Source: Caballeronia choica
Lineage (GTDB): Bacteria > Pseudomonadota > Gammaproteobacteria > Burkholderiales > Burkholderiaceae
Reading direction: 5' to 3'
NCBI RefSeq assembly: GCF_001544535.1
Contig: NZ_FCON02000071.1
Coordinates: 1-39,835, forward strand
DNA: 39,835 nucleotides
Positions 32,979 through 39,835 of the stretch are shown piece by piece (position 1 is the stretch's first letter; each line of letters begins with the position of its first letter). A program made the translations under genes and the position numbers. A model generated the notes under the pieces. The model was not told where the DNA came from. It did no database searches and saw nothing but the letters and a program-made list of their open reading frames with translations.

Positions 32979-33902
32979 ATGGAAGGCGACATGCACATCA
33001 TGGCGGAAGGCCTTGAATTTCCCGAAGGTCCGGTGGCGATGCCTGACGGCTCGCTCGTGCTTGTCGAAATCGAGAGGGAGACCATCAGCCGCGTAGCGGC
33101 AGACGGCAAGGTGAGCGTGCTTGCAGCGGTGGATGGAGGCCCGAACGGTCTGGCGCTGGGGCCGGATGGCGCCTTCTACATCTGCAACAACGGAGGCTTT
33201 CTCTTTCGTACCGTTGCCGGGCTGAATCGCACGAAGCCAGGCGTGCATCCGCGTTATACCAGCGGTCGCATTGAGCGTTTCGACCCAAAGTCAGGCACGC
33301 TGACGACACTGTATGACCGCTGTGGCGACCACCCGCTGTGCGGTCCCAACGACATCGTGTTCGACCACGACGGCGGGTTTTACTTCACCGATTTTGGAAA
33401 GAACCGGCTGCGCGACCGCGATCACGCCGGTCTCTATTACGGCCGCGCCGATGGATCAATGATCGTCGAAGTTGCTTACCCGCTCACCACGGCCAACGGC
33501 GTCGGCCTGTCGCCTGACGATAGTGTCGTCTATGTAGCGGAGACCGAGACGGCGCGCCTGTGGGCGTTCGATCTGGAGGCGCCGGGCCGGGCGCGCAAGC
33601 ACCCTTATCCGTCTCCGCACGGCGGGCGCCTGGTGTGCGGGTTGCCGGGTTACCAGCGCTTCGACAGCCTGGCTCTCGATGCGGCGGGGAATATCTGCGT
33701 GGCCACGCTCGTTACCGGCTGCATCACGGTCGTTGCGCCGTCCGGCGAGGTGCTGCGGCAGGTGATGGTGCCGGACGGGATGGTGACCAACATCTGCTTC
33801 GGCGGCCCCGACATGAAGACGGCTTACGTTACGCTGTCCGGCACGGGGCGCCTCGGTAGGCTGCCCTGGCCGCAGGCCGGATTGAAGCTGGCTTATTCGT
33901 GA
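32979..33902 (+). CDS. SMP-30/gluconolactonase-family lactonase
   Basis: A 307-aa six-bladed propeller enzyme. The metal-site motifs are EFPEGPV (Glu), GPNGLALG, CGPNDIVFDHDGG (Asn) and FDSLALD (Asp). It hydrolyses sugar or other lactones to hydroxy acids. GGAGG precedes ATG 32979; the earlier ATG at 32937 overlaps the binding protein gene. It is the last plus-strand gene of the cluster and overlaps the convergent LysR gene by 10 nt at its 3' end. Confidence 0.9.
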   Translation: MEGDMHIMAEGLEFPEGPVAMPDGSLVLVEIERETISRVAADGKVSVLAAVDGGPNGLALGPDGAFYICNNGGFLFRTVAGLNRTKPGVHPRYTSGRIERFDPKSGTLTTLYDRCGDHPLCGPNDIVFDHDGGFYFTDFGKNRLRDRDHAGLYYGRADGSMIVEVAYPLTTANGVGLSPDDSVVYVAETETARLWAFDLEAPGRARKHPYPSPHGGRLVCGLPGYQRFDSLALDAAGNICVATLVTGCITVVAPSGEVLRQVMVPDGMVTNICFGGPDMKTAYVTLSGTGRLGRLPWPQAGLKLAYS

Positions 33903-34822
33903 TGGCCGGGCCGTGACGGCTGGACGCCTGCTGCATCACGGCTCGCGAGCAGGTGCTTGAGAAAGAGCTGGACTGGCACAGGAAGCGACTCGGCCTCGCG
34001 CACGCAGATCTTCCAGTGGCGTTCCGCCCACGGTTCGTCCAGTTGCACGGCGATCAATGGCGCCGAGCTCACATAGCGTTCGGCATGATGCTCTGGCACC
34101 AGCCCGATGCCAAGCCGCGCTTCCACCATGCTACGCACTGGCTCGAAACCGTTGACCCGGATCGACAGCTTGAGCGGGTGGTCCAGGTCCGCCGCCGCGC
34201 GCAACACCAATGAATTCAGATAGCTGCCCACTTGCGGTCCCACCAGCGGGTATTCGGCGACTTCACGGAAGGTGACCCGATCGGCACGGCTGAGCGGATG
34301 ATCGGGCGGCATGATGACCACCAGCCGGTCGCTGCGATAAGGAAATACCTGCAGGCCGCTGGTTACTGTCGTCCCGCCGAACACGCCGATGTCCGCAGCG
34401 TTCTCGGCTACGGCGCGGACCACCGCCGGGCTGAGGCTCTCCTGGAGATCGATGCGTAGCCCTGGGTGCATTTCCAGGAAAACGCGAATGTCGTTGGCGA
34501 TGTACTGGACGATAGTCGAGAGGCTCGCATGTAACCGGATCTGTCCGCGCACGCCTTCGGCATGGTCCAGCAACTCGCTCTCCATCTGTGCAATATCGCG
34601 CAGGAGCACGCGGGCGTGCTGCAGAAGGGCCGCGGCAGCGGTCGTCAGTTCGAGTCCCTTGTTGCTGCGCACAAAGAGCGCGTTCTTCAGCGTATCTTCA
34701 AGATGAGACATGCGCTTGCTGAGCGCGGACGGCGCAATATTTTCGGCTTCCGCCGCGCGTGCAAGACTGCCGTGCTCGCAGACAGCAATAAACAATTTCA
34801 ACGATTGCAGATCGAATCGCAT
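33893..34822 (-). CDS. LysR-family regulator, probable controller of the 24.3-33.9 kb cluster
   Basis: A 309-aa LysR regulator with HTH at about 18-40 (GSLARAAEAENIAPSALSKRMSHLE) and a C-terminal effector domain. CGGAG lies 5 nt upstream of ATG 34822; the longer reading to 34990 is not family-like. It is convergent with the SMP-30 gene (10-nt overlap) rather than divergent from an operon. It is nevertheless the only regulator adjoining the cluster and the likely controller. Its own promoter region is the 268-bp gap to the small gene at 35091. Confidence 0.9.
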   Translation of the reverse strand: MRFDLQSLKLFIAVCEHGSLARAAEAENIAPSALSKRMSHLEDTLKNALFVRSNKGLELTTAAAALLQHARVLLRDIAQMESELLDHAEGVRGQIRLHASLSTIVQYIANDIRVFLEMHPGLRIDLQESLSPAVVRAVAENAADIGVFGGTTVTSGLQVFPYRSDRLVVIMPPDHPLSRADRVTFREVAEYPLVGPQVGSYLNSLVLRAAADLDHPLKLSIRVNGFEPVRSMVEARLGIGLVPEHHAERYVSSAPLIAVQLDEPWAERHWKICVREAESLPVPVQLFLKHLLASRDAAGVQPSRPGHHE

Positions 34823-35025
34823 CGAGTCTCCGGGGGCGCGGGTCTTCTCGCCGCAGTGCTTCTTCTGAAGTGAAAGTATGCACGGCGTCATTTGCGAGCG
34901 CAAAGTTCTAGCGAAAGGCGCTCGCCCGAGCGGAGATGCAGGCGAACGGCGAAACAGGTTTGTTTGCACCGGTCCCCGCTCAGTTTTCAATGAACCACCA
35001 CAAACTGTTGCTTTTTAAAGATAGG

Positions 35026-35053
35026 TTGCACTGCAGCATAAAAAGAGTATGAT
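35026..35053 (+). promoter_or_regulatory. Sigma-70-like promoter of the 49-aa gene
   Basis: TTGCAC (35026-35031) and TATGAT (35048-35053) are separated by 16 nt, with an AT-rich stretch upstream. The predicted start near 35060 gives a leader of about 30 nt before ATG 35091. It is one of the better consensus promoters in this GC-rich window. Confidence 0.6.
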
Positions 35054-35090
35054 CAGGGTATTCCCTTAGCTACTTACCCGGATAACTGCC

Positions 35091-35240
35091 ATGAAGACTA
35101 CCGCTCAAACCTCTTTGCTCGTCTCGTTCGGTTCCTGGATGCGCAACGCTATGGCCGTCACGCGCCGCGAACTGAATCGCGCGCTCGACCTGCACGTCCA
35201 GAACTGCGAAATCCTCGCGGAAGCGTATCGCCGCAAGTAA
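35091..35240 (+). CDS. Small basic protein, 49 aa, unrecognised
   Basis: The frame encodes 49 residues from MKTTAQTSLLV to ILAEAYRRK. It has its own promoter (35026-35053) and a perfect terminator 40 nt after TAA, so it is a free-standing transcription unit. The middle (RNAMAVTRRELNRALDLHVQNC) should be an amphipathic helix rich in Arg. The ribosome site is weak (GGATAA). Function is unknown. Codon use is ordinary for the genome, which supports a real gene. Confidence 0.65.
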   Translation: MKTTAQTSLLVSFGSWMRNAMAVTRRELNRALDLHVQNCEILAEAYRRK

Positions 35241-35276
35241 TTGCTGGCGGCATTGCGCCGTCGCGCGGTAAATAGC

Positions 35277-35315
35277 AAAAACGCCCCGGAAACTCACGTT
35301 TCCGGGGCGTTTTGT
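35277..35315. terminator. Bidirectional intrinsic terminator
   Basis: A perfect 13-bp stem, AACGCCCCGGAAA / TTTCCGGGGCGTT (35280-35292, 35299-35311), has loop CTCACG, flanking A-run before and TTTTG after. It can end the 49-aa gene on plus and the NCS2 permease gene on minus, which converge here. Confidence 0.88.
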
Positions 35316-35338
35316 CGTTTGAGCGAACAAACAGGGAG

Positions 35339-36742
35339 CTAGATCGCCCAGCCGCCCAGATAGAACACCGCCAGCACCAGCGCAATCACGACCGTGCCGA
35401 CATTCAGCTTTTTGTATTCACCCGCCACGACGCGCCCGATCACCAGCGTGCAGAACCCGAGCATGATGCCCGTCACGATGTTCGCGGAGAGCACGATGAA
35501 TACCGCGCAGACAAGGCCGGACATCGCGTCGACGGTGTCTTCCATGTGCAGTTTGCTCACGTTGCCGAGCATCAGCAGGCCGACATACATCAGCGCGGGC
35601 GCCGTCGCGTAGGAGGGCACGAGGCTCGCCAGCGGCGACAGGAACATCACCGCGAGAAACAGCGCGCCGACCACCGCCGCCGCAAGCCCCGTCTTCGCGC
35701 CCGCCGCAACGCCGACCGTCGATTCGATGTACGCCGCCGCCGGCGCGCCGCCGAAGCAGGCGGAGAAGATCGAGCTGATGGAATCCGCGGTCAGCGCGCG
35801 GCCGCCGTTCACGATGCGGCCGTTCTTGTCGATCTGGCCCGCCTGGCCGGCGACTGCGCGGATCGTGCCGGTGGCGTCGAAGACCGCCGTCATCACGAGC
35901 GCGAGGACGCTCGGCAGGACCGCCATCGACAGCGCGCCCTTGATGTCCATCGCGCCGATCAGCGAGGCGTGGCCCGGCGTGCTCAGCGACGGCAGCGCGA
36001 AGATGCCGTGAAAGCGCACCGACGGGTCGAACGCGAGGCCGATTGCCGACAATCCGACCACCACCAGCAGAATCCCGCCCGGCACGCGCCGGCGTTCCAG
36101 CCCGAAAATCGCGGCGAGTCCGAGAATCGACATCAGCACCGGAAATGCAGTGATGTGCCCGAGCGACACCGGCATGCCGGCGAACGGGTTCTTCACGATC
36201 AGCCCGACTTCGTTCGACGCGATCAGCAACAGGAACAAGCCGATGCCGATCCCGGTGCCATGCGCGACGCCCGTCGGCAGGTTGCGCAGGATCCACGAAC
36301 GCACGCCGGTGACGGAGATCGCGGTGAATACCACGCCCATCAGGAACACGGCGCCGAGCGCGACAGCGGGCGAGAGCCCCTTGCCGAGCACGAGGCCGAA
36401 CGCGGTGAATGCGGTGAGCGAGATCGCGCAGCCGATCGCGATCGGAAGGCGCGCCCAGATGCCCATCAAGAGCGAGCCAAACGCGGTGGTGAGACACACG
36501 GCGACGAACACCGCGCTCGTGTCGAAGCCTGCCTTGCCAAGCATGCCCGGCACGACGAACACCGAATAGACCATCGCGAGAAACGTCGTGACGCCGGCGA
36601 CCACTTCGCGCCGTTGCGTACTGCCGCGCGCGGAAATGCCGAAGTAGCGGTCGACGAAACCACCGCCGAGCGCAATCTCGCTGTCTTCCTCGCGATCGAG
36701 GGTTGTGATGTCGCCAAGCGGCTGGGCGGGGGATTCCATCAT
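35339..36742 (-). CDS. NCS2-family purine permease (AzgA/GhxP-like)
   Basis: A 467-aa inner-membrane permease of the NCS2 group, AzgA-like subgroup: [32 protein letters not shown] near the N terminus, then about 12-14 helices, with [15 protein letters not shown] and the EST-type motif [15 protein letters not shown]. Such proteins import adenine, guanine or hypoxanthine with protons. The start at 36742 is chosen because AAGGAG lies 7 nt upstream; the ATG seven codons earlier sits over that site. It is a single gene with the shared terminator at 35277. Confidence 0.92.
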   Translation of the reverse strand: MMESPAQPLGDITTLDREEDSEIALGGGFVDRYFGISARGSTQRREVVAGVTTFLAMVYSVFVVPGMLGKAGFDTSAVFVAVCLTTAFGSLLMGIWARLPIAIGCAISLTAFTAFGLVLGKGLSPAVALGAVFLMGVVFTAISVTGVRSWILRNLPTGVAHGTGIGIGLFLLLIASNEVGLIVKNPFAGMPVSLGHITAFPVLMSILGLAAIFGLERRRVPGGILLVVVGLSAIGLAFDPSVRFHGIFALPSLSTPGHASLIGAMDIKGALSMAVLPSVLALVMTAVFDATGTIRAVAGQAGQIDKNGRIVNGGRALTADSISSIFSACFGGAPAAAYIESTVGVAAGAKTGLAAAVVGALFLAVMFLSPLASLVPSYATAPALMYVGLLMLGNVSKLHMEDTVDAMSGLVCAVFIVLSANIVTGIMLGFCTLVIGRVVAGEYKKLNVGTVVIALVLAVFYLGGWAI

Positions 36743-37000
36743 GAGTTGCTCCTTTATCAGCACGCTGAAACGGCTGGTGCCGTGCGCTCATGTGCGCGCG
36801 GTGCCGTCGTCAGGGTCGTCTCGTCTGTGTAGTTTTGGGTTTGACCGCAGGCAGCGGCAAGGCTGGACTCGGTCAGGACAGAGACTAGGGGAACACGGAG
36901 CCTCGTCCAATCTCATAAAAAACATGCCGCTCATGCCGCGACGCTTATAGTCTTGCGCACGGGGCCTGTGCATCGTACAGCCGGAGGCAAACCCTTATGC

Positions 37001-37029
37001 AAAAAGGCCAGGCGCGCGGGCCTGGCCTT
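37001..37029 (-). terminator. Intrinsic terminator of the gamma-glutamyltransferase gene
   Basis: AAGGCCAGG and CCTGGCCTT form a 9-bp stem around an 8-nt GC-rich loop. On the minus strand it is followed by TTTTTGC. It lies 42 nt after the stop codon at 37071. Confidence 0.8.
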
Positions 37030-37070
37030 CCAGCTGACGATTTGAAATCATCGGGTTTACGCGGGCGGAA

Positions 37071-38792
37071 TCAGCGAATCACGCGTGAGACGCCGCGTCC
37101 GCGCGGATCGGACATCGCCTCGGGCGTGGTGTCGTCGATGCGGATCGCCTGGATGTCGCCGTCGAAGTCCTGCGTCGTGAACTTGTAGCCCTTCGCTTCG
37201 AGCGCCTTCACCACGTCGGGATCGAGGGCGCGGAACGGCTCCTCGAAAATCGTGTTCGGCGGCAGCAACTGATGGTGAAAACGCGTCGCTCCGACGGCTT
37301 CGGGCAGCGGCATCGAGAAGTCGTAGACGTTGGTCATCACCTGGAAGATCGACGTGAAGATGCGCGAGCCGCCCGGCGTGCCGATCACCATCGCGACCTT
37401 GTCGTCCTTCGTGAGGATGGTCGGCGTCATCGACGAGAGCGGGCGCTTCCTTGGCGCGATCGCGTTTGCATCGCTGCCGACCACGCCGAACATGTTCGCC
37501 ACGCCCGGCTTCGATGCGAAGTCGTCCATCTCGTCGTTCAGCACGATCCCGGTGCCGTCCGCGATCACGCCCGAGCCGAAATAGCCGTTGATCGTGTACG
37601 TGTTCGATACCGCGTTGCCCCATTTGTCGACGACGGAATAATGCGTCGTCTCCGCCTTTTCGGGCATCGAGGTGCCGAGGCCGGGCAGCACGCTCTTCGT
37701 GTCGGACGGTGTGTCCGGGTTCACTTCCTGCGCGCGCTTGAGGATGTAGTCGTCGTTGGTCAACTGCGCAACGGGCACCTTGTAGAAGTCCGGGTCGCCG
37801 AGATACTGCGCGCGGTCGGCGAACACGCGCTTCTCCATCTCCGCGACGAGGTGGACGTACTGCGCGGAGTCGAGCGGGACGTCGTCGAATTTGTCCTTGA
37901 GGTCGGCCTTCATCTTGAGCATCTGCACGAGGCCGATGCCGCCCGAGCTCGGCGGCGGCGCGGTGATGATGCGATAGCCGTTCCAGCTCGCGAGAATCGG
38001 CTGGCGCCACACGGCCTTGTATTCCTTCAGGTCGCGCTCGGTGATGAGGCCGTGGCCGGTCATCGAACTGGCGATCAGTTCGGCCGTCCTGCCTTCGTAG
38101 AAGCCTTTTGCGCCGTCGTCGGAGATGCGTTGCAGCGTCGCGGCAAGGTCCGGCTGCTTGAACGTCGCACCCTGCTTGAGGCCGCTGAAATACAGGTCGA
38201 AATTGGTTTTTCCGGCGAATTGCTTCGATGCCTCGTCGCGCCGCTGCTGCAACTGGTCGCTGACCACGAAGCCGTCCTGCGCGTACTTGATCGCGGGCGC
38301 GAGCACCTGCTTCCACTTCAGCTTGCCGAAGCGCTTTTGCGCTTCCCACATGCCCGCGACCGTGCCGGGCACGGCCACCGCGCGGTGCCCGTAGACGCTC
38401 ATGCCCTTGACGACTTCGCCCTTGTCGCCGAGGTACATGTTCTGCGTCGCGGTCAGCGGCGCGCGCTCGCGATAGTCGAGGAAGTATGGGCGATGGTCGA
38501 CGTAGAGCGTCATGAACCCGCCGCCGCCGATGTTGCCCGCTTCCGGATACGTCACGGCGAGCGTGAACGCGATGGCGACGGCCGCATCGACGGCATTGCC
38601 GCCCTGCTTGAAAATCTGTTCGGCGGCGTCGGCGGCGAATTTGTCCGCGACGGCCACCGCGGATGCGGTCAGTATCGCCGGTTGCGCATCGGTTTTCGCG
38701 TACGCCGGCGTGGTTTCGACGAAGCCGGCCGAGACGAAAAGCGCGGCGGCGAGCACGAGCGAGCGCATGCGTTGTTCCATTTTCAGCGACAT
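37071..38792 (-). CDS. ggt: Gamma-glutamyltransferase / glutathione hydrolase
   Basis: A 573-aa periplasmic enzyme with a signal peptide (about 1-32, ending AYA-K). The precursor cuts itself before T382 in ETTHYSVVDK, and that Thr becomes the N-terminal nucleophile of the small subunit. GNIGGGGFM, YRERAP, APPPSSGGIGL and GTPGGSRI are family motifs for the gamma-glutamyl site. It transfers or hydrolyses gamma-glutamyl groups of glutathione. AAGGAG lies 10 nt before ATG 38792. It is monocistronic, with its terminator at 37001. Confidence 0.95.
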   Translation of the reverse strand: MSLKMEQRMRSLVLAAALFVSAGFVETTPAYAKTDAQPAILTASAVAVADKFAADAAEQIFKQGGNAVDAAVAIAFTLAVTYPEAGNIGGGGFMTLYVDHRPYFLDYRERAPLTATQNMYLGDKGEVVKGMSVYGHRAVAVPGTVAGMWEAQKRFGKLKWKQVLAPAIKYAQDGFVVSDQLQQRRDEASKQFAGKTNFDLYFSGLKQGATFKQPDLAATLQRISDDGAKGFYEGRTAELIASSMTGHGLITERDLKEYKAVWRQPILASWNGYRIITAPPPSSGGIGLVQMLKMKADLKDKFDDVPLDSAQYVHLVAEMEKRVFADRAQYLGDPDFYKVPVAQLTNDDYILKRAQEVNPDTPSDTKSVLPGLGTSMPEKAETTHYSVVDKWGNAVSNTYTINGYFGSGVIADGTGIVLNDEMDDFASKPGVANMFGVVGSDANAIAPRKRPLSSMTPTILTKDDKVAMVIGTPGGSRIFTSIFQVMTNVYDFSMPLPEAVGATRFHHQLLPPNTIFEEPFRALDPDVVKALEAKGYKFTTQDFDGDIQAIRIDDTTPEAMSDPRGRGVSRVIR

Positions 38793-39198
38793 CTCCCGCT
38801 GTCTCCTTCTGTTCGGTGAAGTATGGGCTTATACCACGATCGAGTTTCTCAAGAAAAATCGTCGGGGCGTACCGCTTTCGTTCCCGTGCGATCGCGCCGC
38901 GTTGGCCTGGCCGCGTTCTGGCGGGAATTTTGTCTGGCTCGGGACATTTGACAGGCGACCAGTCGATCGGTGCGACGCTCATGCGTGGACCGTCGTGGGC
39001 GGCGGCTCTCGCTGTGACGCAAAAGCGCTATCCTTGTTGGACGAGAGCGGGAGGGAACTTCGGGACCGCCGCAAGCAGACGGAAATCGCTGCGCCGCCGA
39101 CCGCGTGACGTATGCGGACGCATCGAAGGCATCACACGGGCCGATATCGCACATTCGGCGAGAGCGGGTTGAAGCGGGCTGTCGAACAGGAGGAAGTG
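38793..39198. other. Divergent intergenic region, no gene seen
   Basis: About 400 bp between the gamma-glutamyltransferase gene (minus) and the VOC gene (plus). A TATAAG-like -10 box is readable on the minus strand near 38830, but no matching -35 was found. No hairpin, repeat or credible small gene was recognised. The promoters of both flanking genes must lie here. Confidence 0.5.
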
Positions 39199-39678
39199 AT
39201 GAATGCGCAAGTCGATCCGATTCCCGAGGGTTGCCACGGCGTCACGCCCTATTTGACGGTGGCGGGCGGCGCCGCCGCGATCGATTTCTACACGAAGGTG
39301 TTCGGTGCCACCGAGGTGTTCCGGCTCGACGCGCCCGGCGGACGCGTTGGTCACGCGGAACTCGAGATCGGCGGCGGCATCGTCTATCTCTCCGACGAGT
39401 TCCCCGAAATGGACGTGCACGGCCCGCTTGCGGTGGGCGGTACGCCCGTGACGCTGCACCTGTACGTGAAGGACGTCGATGCGGTCGTGCAACGCGCGGT
39501 GGATGAAGGCGCCACGCTGATTCGCCCGGTCGCGGACCAGTTCTACGGCGACCGCGGCGGCAAGCTGCGCGATCCGTTCGGGCATCTTTGGTGGCTCGCG
39601 ACGCGGATCGAGAACGTATCGGCGGAGGAGATGCGCGTGCGCGCGGAGAAGCTTTTCGGTGGTCAGGGTCAGGGTTGA
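39199..39678 (+). CDS. VOC-family protein (PhnB/glyoxalase-like)
   Basis: A 159-aa protein with the vicinal oxygen chelate fold, PhnB-like subgroup: VTPYLTVAGGAAAIDFYTKVFGATE at the start, then VGHAELEIGGG, LHLYVKDVDAVVQRAVDEGA and the closing DPFGHLWWLATR. The last motif is typical of PhnB/3-demethylubiquinone-like VOC proteins with no proven activity. AGGAGG precedes ATG 39199 by 6 nt; earlier in-frame ATGs are not family-like. It stands alone and is followed by repeat copy 4. Confidence 0.88.
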   Translation: MNAQVDPIPEGCHGVTPYLTVAGGAAAIDFYTKVFGATEVFRLDAPGGRVGHAELEIGGGIVYLSDEFPEMDVHGPLAVGGTPVTLHLYVKDVDAVVQRAVDEGATLIRPVADQFYGDRGGKLRDPFGHLWWLATRIENVSAEEMRVRAEKLFGGQGQG

Positions 39679-39689
39679 GGGGGGCGCTG

Positions 39690-39835
39690 GCGCTTGGGGT
39701 GGGGTGGGGTTTGTTTACACCGTTTGATGCACTCTGGCTTCTATGGAACTTGCTTTGTTTTTGGTTTATTAGCTCTGCCCCTGTCCGGGGCGGGACTCAC
39801 TTTCTTTGCTGCTGCAAAGAAAGTAAGCAAAGAAA
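39690..39835 (-). repeat. Intergenic repeat, copy 4 of 4, cut by the window end
   Basis: An inverted copy relative to copy 1, beginning about 12 nt after the VOC stop. It has GCGCTGGCGC, TTTACACCGTTTGATGC, GCCCC/GGGGC and the 11-bp stem at 39799-39824, and ends in GCAAAGAAA at the last base. The window's two ends are thus inverted copies of one element. Confidence 0.85.

Noticed and set aside
35312-36832. A 506-codon plus-strand frame
   Set aside because: It is the antisense of the NCS2 permease gene, rich in His, Arg and Asp, with no recognisable fold.
1-39835. CRISPR array or prophage
   Set aside because: No short regularly spaced repeats, Cas proteins, integrase or phage structural genes were seen; the only periodic repeat is the pair of 14-mers at 20477-20511.

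Overview
The window looks like chromosome or megaplasmid DNA of a Burkholderiaceae bacterium, most likely Paraburkholderia, Caballeronia or Burkholderia. The grounds are very high GC with strong third-position G/C preference, a Burkholderia-type porin, an AAHS-type aromatic acid transporter, OmpW, and a repeat family with an ACTTTCTTTGC stem. Both ends of the window fall inside inverted copies of that repeat, so it is probably a draft contig broken at repeats.

Region 1 (0.2-14.9 kb) is a catabolic island. A minus-strand porin diverges from one tightly packed plus-strand operon of fourteen genes: Rieske ferredoxin, small recombinase-like HTH protein, Rieske oxygenase alpha subunit, SDR, cupin, alpha/beta hydrolase, IclR regulator, atypical SDR, ThDP enzyme, L-aspartate dehydrogenase homologue, aldehyde dehydrogenase, extradiol-type VOC dioxygenase, FAD ferredoxin reductase and an MFS aromatic-acid transporter. 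Together they make a three-component ring-hydroxylating oxygenase, a ring-cleaving dioxygenase, a candidate ring-fission hydrolase and lower-pathway enzymes. The substrate is not evident; the aspartate dehydrogenase homologue points to a nitrogen-bearing intermediate. Both promoters carry a similar 16-bp GGAAC-type element exactly 18 nt downstream of a TATAAT-like -10 box, which suggests that the embedded IclR protein controls operon and porin together.

Region 2 (14.9-24.3 kb) is a patchwork accessory segment. It holds two repeat copies forming a large inverted repeat, a lone P-loop ATPase of the Sll1717-like type, an orphan NarL/FixJ response regulator, OmpW, a HEPN-MNT (HepT-MntA) toxin-antitoxin pair whose toxin is broken by an in-frame TAG, an unrecognised four-helix membrane protein behind two tandem 14-bp palindromes, a LysR regulator, a FucU-type mutarotase and an IS630-family transposase remnant.

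Region 3 (24.3-34.8 kb) is a second catabolic cluster: LeuC-, LeuD- and LeuB-like enzymes, a NitT/TauT-type ABC transporter, an SDR, a fumarylacetoacetate-hydrolase-family enzyme, a second substrate-binding protein (probable lipoprotein), an SMP-30 lactonase, and a convergent LysR regulator. The LeuCD/LeuB/FAH combination fits cleavage of a 2,4-diketo acid, hydration of the released unsaturated diacid and oxidative decarboxylation of the resulting malate analogue better than leucine synthesis.

Region 4 (34.9-39.8 kb) looks like ordinary chromosome: a 49-aa protein with its own promoter and terminator, an NCS2 purine permease, gamma-glutamyltransferase, a glyoxalase-fold protein and the terminal repeat. 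No rRNA, tRNA or CRISPR array was seen.
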